From the NCBI GenBank assembly GCA_017432885.1, contig JAFRIE010000039.1:1-61641 (forward strand): 61,641 bases of DNA, in the 5' to 3' direction. The first letter of the stretch is position 1; each line of letters opens with the position of its first letter. Source of the DNA: Erysipelotrichaceae bacterium (lineage in GTDB: Bacteria > Bacillota_I > Bacilli_A > Erysipelotrichales > Erysipelotrichaceae). The notes under the pieces were generated by a model, which made no database searches, was not told the DNA's origin, and was given only the letters and a program-made list of their open reading frames with translations. Shown piece after piece: positions 53,013-60,637 of this stretch. Both the position numbers and the translations under genes were made by a program.

Positions 53013-53041
53013 TTGGTTTTCGCTATTTAAAGTGATACAAT
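53013..53041 (+). promoter_or_regulatory. tex promoter
   Basis: TTGGTT (53013-53018), 17 bases, TACAAT (53036-53041) with TGA upstream making an extended -10. Confidence 0.65.
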
Positions 53042-53063
53042 TTTGCATTGTGAGGTCGATATT

Positions 53064-55340
53064 ATGAATGACACAATTATCAAGACGATCGCTGATGAAT
53101 TAATGATCAGTGCCAGACAGGTTTCTACTGTACTGGAAATGCTGGAAAACGGGGATACTGTTCCTTTCATTGCCCGTTACCGGAAAGAGGCGACGGGAGC
53201 TTTGGATGAAGAGAAGATCCTGTTTATCGAAAAACAGTACCGTTATGAACTGAATTTAAGTGAAAGAAAAGAAAGTGTTCTTTCTTTGATCGAAACGCAG
53301 GGCAAGCTGACGGATGAACTTAGGGATCAGATCAATGCCTGTACCAAGCTTTCACAGGTCGAAGACTTATACAAGCCATACAAACAGAAGAAAAAGACCA
53401 GAGCTGCCATGGCGATTAAGAAAGGGCTGGAACCATTAAGTGCTTATCTTTTGTCTTTGCCAAAGAAGGCCGAGATAGAAAAAGAAGCTGAGAAGTACCT
53501 GAATGAGGAAGTGAAGAATGTCGAGGAAGCCATACAGGGCGCCAAAGATATCATTGCGGAGAATGTTTCCGATAATGCCAAATTAAGATGGCAGTTCAAG
53601 GATCTGATCGTAAAATCGGGCGCTATCGTCACGAAACTAAAGAAAGATGCCGTAGACGAAAAGAAAGTCTATGAGATGTATTATGACTTTTCCGAGAAGA
53701 TAAGCAGCATTGCCGACCACAGGATCATGGCGATCGACAGAGCAGAAAAGGAAAAGGTGATCAGCGTATCCTTAAGCTATGATCTGGATCATATCAAGGA
53801 TCTGGCACATCGTTTTTATTTGAAGGACAGTATTTCAGATGTAGAAGAAATTGTCGTTTCAGCAATCGATGACGGAATTGACAGACTTTTCATGCCTTCT
53901 ATTGAAAACGAGATCCGAAGTGATCTTTCCGAAAAAGCGCATAACACCTCTATAGAAGTCTTTTCCATGAATGTTGAAAAGCTTCTCTCACAGGCACCGC
54001 TAAAGGGAAGAGTCGTGCTTGGCTTTGACCCCGGCTACTATAACGGCTGTAAACTGGCGGTTCTGGATGAAACAGGAAAGATGCTGACGGTAGACAAAAT
54101 CTATCCGTTCCGGAAAGACGGGGATCTTGAAAAGAGTAAAAACAAGCTGCTTTCTTTGATCCGTAAATATGATGTAAAGATCATCGCCATCGGAAACGGT
54201 ACTGCCAGCAGAGAGAGCGAAAAACTGGCTGCAGAACTGATTCATGAAAATAAACTGGACGTTTCTTACGCCATTGTTTCCGAAGCAGGTGCATCCGTAT
54301 GGTCGGCACAGGAAGAAGCCAGAAAGGAATTCCCGAAACTGGCCGTAGAAGAAAGATCGGCTGTATCGATTGGCAGAAGACTGCTGGATCCGCTCGCGGA
54401 ACTGATCAAGATCGATCCGAAGGCCATCGGTGTCGGACAGTATCAGCATGATCTTCCGGAAAAAGCCCTGAATGAGCGTCTGGATGAAGCGATGATGAAG
54501 GTCGTCAACAGAGTCGGAGCCGATGTCAATACGGCTTCTACTGAACTCCTGGAACATATTTCAGGACTGAACAAGGGTATTGCCGGAGAGATCGTCAATT
54601 ATCGTAACAGTAATGGCAGATTCAAGAATCGTAAGGAACTGTTGAAAGTCAAGAAGTTAGGCGAGAAAGCCTTTGAACAATGTGCCGGTTTTTTAAGAAT
54701 AACGGACGGAGAAGAAATCCTGGATGCGACGAATATCCACCCGGAATCCTATGATGCAGCCAGACAGATCATGAAGGTGTCCCATATTGAAAAACTGGGT
54801 GATCCGAATATCGTCTTTGATGAAGAAGCAATCAGTAAGCTCAATATCGATGCCTATACTTTAAAAGATATCAAAGACTGCATCATGATGCCTTTGCGAG
54901 ATTACCGCGATCAGTTTGATTCTGCCATCCTGAAATCCGATGTTCTGGAACTTAAGGACCTCAAGAAAGGTGATGAACTCTCCGGAACCGTAAGAAATGT
55001 CGTTGATTTCGGCGCCTTCGTCGATATCGGACTGCACGATGACGGACTGGTCCATATTTCCCGGATGTCGATGAAGCGTGTTTCGCACCCGAGTGAAGTC
55101 GTAGGCGTTGGGGACATCGTCAAGGTCTACGTTTATGATGTCGATGAGGCAAAACAGCGGGTGCAGCTCTCTTTACTGCCACTGGATGTTCTGGCAAAAA
55201 GAGATGCCGACAAGAAGGAGTTCCGTTCCCGCAAGAAGGCATACAATCGTCCATACCGTTCACAAGAGAAGAAGGAAGAACCGATCTCGGAAGAAGAAGC
55301 TATGAAACGTCTTCTGGAAAGGTTTGGAAGTAGACATTAA
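53064..55340 (+). CDS. tex: Tex-family RNA-binding transcription accessory protein
   Basis: Tex resembles eukaryotic Spt6 and affects transcription and tolerance of stress. The 758 residues begin MNDTIIKTIADEL, with the N-terminal ISARQVSTVLEMLENGDTVPFIARYRKE signature region, a YqgF/RuvC-like domain (LGFDPGYYNGCKLAVLD, about 320-450), helix-hairpin-helix modules (about 495-560) and a C-terminal S1 domain (LSGTVRNVVDFGAFVDIGLHDDGLVH, about 640-710). ATG 53064 follows GAGGT; an upstream start at 53043 overlaps the promoter -10 region. Its stop is followed at once by the T-box promoter. Confidence 0.93.
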   Translation: MNDTIIKTIADELMISARQVSTVLEMLENGDTVPFIARYRKEATGALDEEKILFIEKQYRYELNLSERKESVLSLIETQGKLTDELRDQINACTKLSQVEDLYKPYKQKKKTRAAMAIKKGLEPLSAYLLSLPKKAEIEKEAEKYLNEEVKNVEEAIQGAKDIIAENVSDNAKLRWQFKDLIVKSGAIVTKLKKDAVDEKKVYEMYYDFSEKISSIADHRIMAIDRAEKEKVISVSLSYDLDHIKDLAHRFYLKDSISDVEEIVVSAIDDGIDRLFMPSIENEIRSDLSEKAHNTSIEVFSMNVEKLLSQAPLKGRVVLGFDPGYYNGCKLAVLDETGKMLTVDKIYPFRKDGDLEKSKNKLLSLIRKYDVKIIAIGNGTASRESEKLAAELIHENKLDVSYAIVSEAGASVWSAQEEARKEFPKLAVEERSAVSIGRRLLDPLAELIKIDPKAIGVGQYQHDLPEKALNERLDEAMMKVVNRVGADVNTASTELLEHISGLNKGIAGEIVNYRNSNGRFKNRKELLKVKKLGEKAFEQCAGFLRITDGEEILDATNIHPESYDAARQIMKVSHIEKLGDPNIVFDEEAISKLNIDAYTLKDIKDCIMMPLRDYRDQFDSAILKSDVLELKDLKKGDELSGTVRNVVDFGAFVDIGLHDDGLVHISRMSMKRVSHPSEVVGVGDIVKVYVYDVDEAKQRVQLSLLPLDVLAKRDADKKEFRSRKKAYNRPYRSQEKKEEPISEEEAMKRLLERFGSRH

Positions 55341-55343
55341 CGG

Positions 55344-55372
55344 TTGAAAGATACCGAGGATTGTTATAGAAT
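55344..55372 (+). promoter_or_regulatory. Promoter of the T-box leader
   Basis: TTGAAA (55344-55349), 17 bases, TAGAAT (55367-55372), starting just four bases after the tex stop codon. Confidence 0.7.
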
Positions 55373-55384
55373 ATCACTAAATAC

Positions 55385-55595
55385 TTGGAAACAGAGCAGT
55401 AGTCGGATGAAAATCTGAAAGAGAGACCGGGACGGTGGAATCCGGTTGGATGGACTCTGATGAATTCACTGTGGAGTAGGTCTTCTGAAAAGGCAGTAGG
55501 AAGATCCGGTCATACCGTTAATTTTGAACGAGATCATTTGATATGATGAAATAAGGTGGTAACACGATAAAGTCGTCCTTAGGGATGACTTTTTA
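55385..55595 (+). promoter_or_regulatory. T-box riboswitch for an amino-acid permease
   Basis: The leader contains a long stem I, a T-box-like AAGGTGGTAACACG at about 55553-55566 with the TGGT that pairs with tRNA ACCA, and a terminator AAAGTCGTCC/GGGATGACTTT followed by T's (55569-55595). By analogy with known T-boxes the 3' side of the specifier loop is GAA-TTC-A followed by CTGT, which pairs with ACAG at 55391-55394; this gives UUC, phenylalanine, as best guess. Uncharged tRNA would favour the antiterminator. The class is certain, the specifier less so. Confidence 0.9.
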
Positions 55596-55611
55596 TTTGG
55601 GAGGTATCGGT

Positions 55612-57003
55612 ATGGAAAAGGACAACAGAATGGAAAAACGTTACGGTTTTCCGACAGCTTTGGCTATGGTGGTAGGAATCGTCATCGGTTCCGGCATCTT
55701 CTTTAAAGCCGTTAAGGTTCTGAAACTGACGGGCGGAAACATGAAGGATGCCATGATTGTAATTGCCAGCGTAGGATGCATCTGCATGGTCTGTTCCCTG
55801 TTTTTTGCCAAGATGGGAAGAGAGTATGCCAACTGCAACGGTCTGGTAGACTATGCCGAAGCGACTCTAGGTAAGACTTATGCCTACCTGATGGGCTGGT
55901 TTCTGGCGATGTTCTATTATCCGATCATCGGTGCAACGTTAAGTTACATTGCCGCCAGTTATGTATCCATGATGTGCGGTCTGGAAATGTACGGACAGAC
56001 GACGACCGGAATAGCGGTATTCTTTATGTTGAGTCTTTCGGCCGTAAACATGCTGGCACCGAAACTGGGAGGAAAACTACAGGTCTCTACCACCGTCATT
56101 AAACTCATTCCGCTGGTCCTGATGTCCGTTGTCGGTCTGGCAGTCGGGATTGTCAACGGCAACAGCATCCAGGCGTTAAAGAACATTTCCGAAGCAACGA
56201 CCTCATCCGGAAACGGAATCTTTGCCGGAATCTGCGCCTTTGCCTTTTCCTATGAAGGCTGGATCTCGGCAACCGCCATCAATTCGGAACTGAAGAACCC
56301 GAAAAGGGATCTTCCTTTGGCTTTAATCATCGGCAGTATTTTCTGTACGGTTCTATACATGTCTTATGTTTTTTCCATGACCGCGACCATGTCGGTCGAG
56401 GAGATCATGGCTGCCGGTGATCAGCTTCCAGTCATCGCTTTTGGTAATGTCTTCGGGAACTTTGTTGCCAGCATTATTCTGGTATTCATCATTATTTCCT
56501 GCCTCGGTACGGCCAACGGTATGATTATGTGCACGTTAAGAGGACTTTATGCGCTTTCTATCAGGGGAATGGGACCGAGACCGGATGTTCTGTCTGAAGT
56601 TGACAAGTCCACGGGAATGCCTCTAAAATGCAGCATCATCGGTATCGGACTGATGGGTTTCTGGCTCTTCCAGACATCGACACTGTTCTTCCAGGGACCT
56701 CTGGCTTTTAACGGAACAGGCAATCCGGAATGGCTCCTGGCTTGGGAAGCGGATGAAATCTGTATTATCACCCTCTATGCCATGTACATTCCGATGTTTA
56801 TCCATATCATGATCCGTAACAAGGACTTCAACATCCTTTACCGTTATATCCTACCGTTTTTATCCATTATTTCTTCCTTGTTCATGTGTTATTCCAGTTA
56901 TATCAGCTATGGCAGACAGATCCTTTATTATCTTGTCTTCTATGTCATCGTCATGACTGTCGGTCTTTGTTTTATGAGACCAAAGAGGAGTACAGATGAG
57001 TAA
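55612..57003 (+). CDS. APC superfamily amino-acid permease
   Basis: A 463-residue membrane protein with about twelve hydrophobic helices. It starts with the APC/LAT pattern VVGIVIGSGIFFKAV (residues 20-34), and FSYEGWISATAINSELKNPKRDLP marks helix 6 and loop 6-7. The start is ATG 55612, seven bases after GGGAGGT; an earlier ATG at 55585 lies inside the terminator hairpin. The T-box before it predicts induction when one amino acid is short, possibly phenylalanine. Overlaps mscS by eight bases. Confidence 0.88.
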   Translation: MEKDNRMEKRYGFPTALAMVVGIVIGSGIFFKAVKVLKLTGGNMKDAMIVIASVGCICMVCSLFFAKMGREYANCNGLVDYAEATLGKTYAYLMGWFLAMFYYPIIGATLSYIAASYVSMMCGLEMYGQTTTGIAVFFMLSLSAVNMLAPKLGGKLQVSTTVIKLIPLVLMSVVGLAVGIVNGNSIQALKNISEATTSSGNGIFAGICAFAFSYEGWISATAINSELKNPKRDLPLALIIGSIFCTVLYMSYVFSMTATMSVEEIMAAGDQLPVIAFGNVFGNFVASIILVFIIISCLGTANGMIMCTLRGLYALSIRGMGPRPDVLSEVDKSTGMPLKCSIIGIGLMGFWLFQTSTLFFQGPLAFNGTGNPEWLLAWEADEICIITLYAMYIPMFIHIMIRNKDFNILYRYILPFLSIISSLFMCYSSYISYGRQILYYLVFYVIVMTVGLCFMRPKRSTDE

Positions 57004-57847
57004 GATCGACTGGAAGGAGATTTATGAACGGCTGAAGATCGATTCAACTACTTTAATCGTCGATCTGATCTTAATTGCCGTTATTCTGATCCTGGCCAGG
57101 ATCGCTTTATCTGTTCTGACGGCTTTTACTTCGAAGATCATGCGCAAAGCGGAGAAAATGGAAGACGAAAGCAAGTCCAAGAATCTGCAGACTTCCATGA
57201 CATTGCTCAGAAGTGTCGGACGTTATCTGATCTATTTTCTGGCGATTTGCGTGATCATCAATCAGCTGGGTTTCGGATCCGCACTTTCCAATCTCGTAAC
57301 AGCCGCCGGAGTGGGAGCTCTGGTTATTTCCTTAGGTGCCCAGAGCATCATCAAGGACATGCTGGCGGGAGCATTCATCATGTTTGAAAGGCAGTATGCC
57401 GTAGGTGATTTTGTCAGGATCAACGGCTATGAAGGGAAAGTCATCTCACTGGCGGTTCGCTGCACCTATCTGCTCAGCTGGAAAGGCCAGAAGATCATTA
57501 TTCCAAACGGTCAGATCACGACAGTCGAGAATCTTTCCGGTGTATTCAATATGGCGGTAGTAGAAATAGGAACGCCATACGAAGAAGACAGTCAGCGGGT
57601 CTATCAGATCCTGCAGGATGTTGCGGATCAGTATTACGGGCAGCATCAGGATATCTGTTTTGAAAAACCGTTTGTTGCAGCCATCACTTCATTCGGTGAC
57701 AGCAGTGTCAACATGGCAGTCTATCAAAAAGCCAAACAACGGAATCATTACCGTATCGAGAGAGACCTTAGAATGGAGATCAAGAAGAGATTTGACCAGG
57801 AAGGCATCTCCATTCCATATTCCCAGATCGTCGTACACAATGAATAA
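56996..57847 (+). CDS. Small-conductance mechanosensitive channel (MscS/YkuT)
   Basis: MscS-type channels release solutes on hypo-osmotic shock. The 283 residues have three transmembrane segments (about 20-42, 73-93 and 96-125) with the pore helix GVGALVISLGAQSIIKDMLAG. The beta domain follows, containing FERQYAVGDFVRI and IIIPNGQI. AGGAG lies before the ATG, which overlaps the permease end by eight bases. It therefore falls under T-box control through read-through, an odd pairing of functions. Confidence 0.92.
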   Translation: MSKIDWKEIYERLKIDSTTLIVDLILIAVILILARIALSVLTAFTSKIMRKAEKMEDESKSKNLQTSMTLLRSVGRYLIYFLAICVIINQLGFGSALSNLVTAAGVGALVISLGAQSIIKDMLAGAFIMFERQYAVGDFVRINGYEGKVISLAVRCTYLLSWKGQKIIIPNGQITTVENLSGVFNMAVVEIGTPYEEDSQRVYQILQDVADQYYGQHQDICFEKPFVAAITSFGDSSVNMAVYQKAKQRNHYRIERDLRMEIKKRFDQEGISIPYSQIVVHNE

Positions 57848-57872
57848 AAAAAGCTCATTCATGAGCTTTTTT
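57846..57872. terminator. Terminator after mscS
   Basis: AAAAAAGCTCAT/ATGAGCTTTTTT stem with TC loop. It also lies just beyond the 3' end of the opposing tRNA-Thr. Confidence 0.85.
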
Positions 57873-57879
57873 CTTTGCC

Positions 57880-57953
57880 TGGTGCCGACACCGTGAATTG
57901 AACACGGGATTCATCCTTACCATGGATGCGTATTACCACTATACTATGTCGGC
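57880..57953 (-). tRNA. tRNA-Thr(GGU) with short D-loop
   Basis: Acceptor GCCGACA/TGTCGGC, D-arm GTAT-AGTGGTA-ATAC, anticodon arm CATCC-ATGGTAA-GGATG with anticodon GGT, T-arm CCGTG-TTCAATT-CACGG, encoded ACCA. 74 bases. The D-arm looks like that of tRNA-Gly, but G1-C72, C2-G71 and the anticodon fit Thr. Confidence 0.9.
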
Positions 57954-57987
57954 CTGTATTTCAATTTTATAACAGAAATCTTCTTTT

Positions 57988-58545
57988 TTACAGATATTTT
58001 TTTAATCTGTGATAGAGTTCGCCGATCGGCAGTCCGACAATGGTATAAAAATCGCCGTTGATGCTACGTATAAATTTGGCTCCGTCACCCTGAATGGCAT
58101 AGGATCCGGCTTTATCCATAGGTTCATTCGTTGCGATGTAGGTGTCGATCTCTTCATCCGTAAGCGGATAGAAAGTAACAGAAGAAGTGCTGGAAAAAGT
58201 TTCTCTTTGGCCCCGGCAGAGGATCGTCACACCGGTGATGACTTCATGGGTATTTCCGGAAAGCAGGTGAAGCATATCTTTGGCTTCTTCGATGGATCTC
58301 GGTTTTCCCAGGACCTGATTGTTTATCTTGACGATAGTATCTGAACCGATGACCAAAGCATCGCTTTCTTTTTTAAATACGGCTTTTGCCTTCTGATAGG
58401 ATAGTTTTTCTATTTCTTTGGTCAGATCATTATCGGGATTTATCTCTTCTTCAATATCGGAAACGATGATCTCGAAAGGGATCCTTAACAATTCCAGAAG
58501 TTCTTTTCTTCTAGGAGATTTGCTGGCGAGGATGATTCTAGTCAT
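57988..58545 (-). CDS. maf: Maf-family nucleotide pyrophosphatase
   Basis: House-cleaning enzyme that hydrolyses dTTP/UTP or modified nucleotides. The 185 residues start IILASKSPRRKELL, the family hallmark, and have GSDTIVKINNQVLGKP with the catalytic Asp/Lys region. Overlaps the end of coaX by eight bases, so the two are coupled. The tRNA-Thr lies 34 bases downstream on the same strand and may be co-transcribed. Confidence 0.93.
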   Translation of the reverse strand: MTRIILASKSPRRKELLELLRIPFEIIVSDIEEEINPDNDLTKEIEKLSYQKAKAVFKKESDALVIGSDTIVKINNQVLGKPRSIEEAKDMLHLLSGNTHEVITGVTILCRGQRETFSSTSSVTFYPLTDEEIDTYIATNEPMDKAGSYAIQGDGAKFIRSINGDFYTIVGLPIGELYHRLKKYL

Positions 58546-59299
58546 TACCGTACCTCTGACAGATGAAATTCAGACCCTTGGTCACAAAATCCGGATCATA
58601 TTCATTCAGATCGGAAATGTAAGGAGCGACCATTTTACCAACACCGCCGCAGCCGATAATATACAGATCTTCAAAAAGTTCATTCCGCATCCCGTTGATC
58701 AGCGATTTCACCATGCCGATATATCCGTTGTAGATACCGACATTCATCGCATCGACCGTATTATCGGCCAGATAAGTATCGGAATGCTTCAGCTCGAATT
58801 CCGGAAGCTGTGCAGCATTCTTCCACAGGGTCTCAGCCAGCTTGTTGAAACCAGGAGCGATGATGCAGTGCTTGAACTCGCCCTTCCTGGTAACATGACA
58901 AAGAACCGTTGCTGTTCCCATCGATACGATCAGCAGTTCTCTATGATACAGATTATAGGCATACGAACACATGACGATCAGATCGTCACCTGTGTCTTGA
59001 GGATTCGGCATGTCCAGTTTAATGCCGTAGTTTCGGGAAGGATTAATATCGACAATATTGTTTTTGCCGACAATGCTTTCAAGTGCGTCGTAGACGTCAT
59101 TATAGACACGTGGTACGACACAGGAAAGGATCGCCTTGTCAACGAGATCTTCTCTGATATTTGCCTTGTATAGAAAGGCCAGGATCAGACTGCGATACCG
59201 GTCCGAAATTCCGTCGCAGCAGCTAAAAGCGATCTGTCTGTCATTCTCAAACAGTCCCAGTTTGGTACTGGTGTTTCCTAAATCAACGGTTAGTAGCAT
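58538..59299 (-). CDS. coaX: Type III pantothenate kinase
   Basis: First enzyme of coenzyme A synthesis from pantothenate. The 253 residues begin LLTVDLGNTSTKLGLFE, the ATP-binding phosphate-1 motif. The common D-x-G-T-A motif is seen here as SMGTATVL, with Met in place of Asp, and GCGGVGK lies near the end. The ATG at 59299 is seven bases after TATAAT with no Shine-Dalgarno site. The Asp-to-Met change at the usual catalytic Asp position (VSMGTA against xxDxGTA) should be checked. Confidence 0.9.
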   Translation of the reverse strand: MLLTVDLGNTSTKLGLFENDRQIAFSCCDGISDRYRSLILAFLYKANIREDLVDKAILSCVVPRVYNDVYDALESIVGKNNIVDINPSRNYGIKLDMPNPQDTGDDLIVMCSYAYNLYHRELLIVSMGTATVLCHVTRKGEFKHCIIAPGFNKLAETLWKNAAQLPEFELKHSDTYLADNTVDAMNVGIYNGYIGMVKSLINGMRNELFEDLYIIGCGGVGKMVAPYISDLNEYDPDFVTKGLNFICQRYGND

Positions 59300-59306
59300 A
59301 TTAACT

Positions 59307-59312
59307 ATTATA
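59307..59312 (-). promoter_or_regulatory. -10 element giving a leaderless coaX transcript
   Basis: Minus-strand TATAAT, seven-base gap AGTTAAT, then ATG. Confidence 0.6.
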
Positions 59313-59323
59313 TAGGTTTACAA

Positions 59324-59352
59324 TTGCAAATTCTAGTGAATTATTATATTAT
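59324..59352 (+). promoter_or_regulatory. tRNA-Leu promoter
   Basis: TTGCAA (59324-59329), 17 bases, TATTAT (59347-59352), starting transcription just before the tRNA at 59363. Confidence 0.65.
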
Positions 59353-59362
59353 GAATAGGCAT

Positions 59363-59445
59363 CCGGGCTTGGCGGAACTGGTAGACGCGCTAGACTTAGA
59401 ATCTAGTGGGCGACCGTGGGGGTTCGAGTCCCTTAGCCCGGACCA
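59363..59445 (+). tRNA. tRNA-Leu(UAG)
   Basis: Acceptor CCGGGCT/AGCCCGG, anticodon loop CTTAGAA with TAG, long variable arm, T-loop GTTCGAG and encoded ACCA. 83 bases. Confidence 0.93.
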
Positions 59446-59457
59446 TTGAGGAAACTG

Positions 59458-59482
59458 AAAGTCATGGAAACATGGCTTTTTT
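59458..59482 (+). terminator. Terminator after tRNA-Leu
   Basis: AAAGTCATG-GAAA-CATGGCTTT stem with one G-T pair, then T's. Confidence 0.75.
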
Positions 59483-59573
59483 ATTCATGTGGTTAGAATT
59501 GAGGGCTGTTCATATTCAGATGGTTTATTCTTATTTTTTGAATTTACGCTATACTTAAAATAGAAGAAAGTTC

Positions 59574-60620
59574 ATGAAATTAAAAGAAAAAGAATTCAAA
59601 ATACATAGTGGGAATAGACCAAGGGTACTCTTGCTTGGAAACGGTTTAAACAGATCGTTTGGCGGAGTATCCTGGGATGGTTTACTGGATGAGATTAAAG
59701 ATAAAGAATCATTCCGGTCCGATGCATGTAATTATCTGATGCCCATGCCGCTTAAAGCTGTCATGTTAACTAAAAATAAACTGGCGGAAAAGATGGCAGA
59801 AGTAGTAGAAGAAGCCGACAGGAAAAACGCCGATAAAAGCAGAAAAATAGCATGGGACAGCTTTTCAAAAACAAATCATGAACTAAGAAGCAAAATCAAC
59901 CTTCTGATCAACGGTAATTTCGATTATGTCCTGACAACAAATTATGGTTATGAAATAGAAACATCTTTACTAGATTTAGATGGCATAAAACCAAAACAGA
60001 TTCAAAAACTGATGAATTTCTATGAAGTAGACAACGCACAAAAACAGTTTCTTTTGAATACATTCAATTTAGTCAATGATATTCCGATATGGCATATTCA
60101 TGGCGAAGCCAGAAAACCAGGAAGCATGATCTTGGGCAATTTCTATTACGGAAAGAATCTTCGACGCTGCGTTGAAAGGCTAGACGGTTCTTTAGACAGA
60201 AAAATTAATGGAAAAATAGTGGAATTCAGGAAAAACATGAAAGACAGGAAACCGCAGAAGATCGGAAGCTGGGTAGATGCTTTCATCCTCGGCGATGTCT
60301 ATGTTCTTGGGCTGGGTCTGGACTTTTCGGAGTCGGACATATGGTGGCTGATTGAATGCAAATGTAACAACAAAGACATCAGTGGGACCACGACCCTTTA
60401 TGAACCGGTTACTGTTCATAAGAACATGTGCATTTTAGACAAAGATAGGGAATGTGATATACCTTCTGAATTTGCAGTCGAAAAGCAATGCAGAGATATG
60501 CTGCTTAAGGAAGTTTATGGTGTTCATATCGACAGTCTTGGTATTACGATCAACGATACTGAAGATTATAGGGTATTCTATAATAGAGTTATTGATAAAA
60601 TGCTAGAAAACAGAGAATGA
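59574..60620 (+). CDS. SIR2-like domain protein (stand-alone)
   Basis: The 348-residue protein matches the SIR2-like (SIR2_2) pattern: LLLGNGLNRSFGGVSWDGLL near residue 20, TTNYGYEIE near 125, the putative catalytic His in WHIHGEA near 175, and VYVLGLGLDFSESDIWWL near 250. SIR2-like NADases of this type occur in phage-defence systems, but here no defence partner is visible and the protein is short. It lies just after tRNA-Leu and its terminator, a common site for accessory DNA. The sequence is AT-richer than its neighbours. The next gene follows after 17 bases. Confidence 0.75.
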   Translation: MKLKEKEFKIHSGNRPRVLLLGNGLNRSFGGVSWDGLLDEIKDKESFRSDACNYLMPMPLKAVMLTKNKLAEKMAEVVEEADRKNADKSRKIAWDSFSKTNHELRSKINLLINGNFDYVLTTNYGYEIETSLLDLDGIKPKQIQKLMNFYEVDNAQKQFLLNTFNLVNDIPIWHIHGEARKPGSMILGNFYYGKNLRRCVERLDGSLDRKINGKIVEFRKNMKDRKPQKIGSWVDAFILGDVYVLGLGLDFSESDIWWLIECKCNNKDISGTTTLYEPVTVHKNMCILDKDRECDIPSEFAVEKQCRDMLLKEVYGVHIDSLGITINDTEDYRVFYNRVIDKMLENRE

Positions 60621-60637
60621 TTGATGCGGAGGATCTT

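Noticed and set aside
55585..55611. Upstream ATG for the amino-acid permease
   Set aside because: It falls inside the T-box terminator hairpin; the ATG at 55612 has GGGAGGT at the right distance.
59574..60620. Thoeris or other named SIR2 defence system
   Set aside because: No TIR, HerA or other partner gene is visible, so only a SIR2-like protein is claimed.
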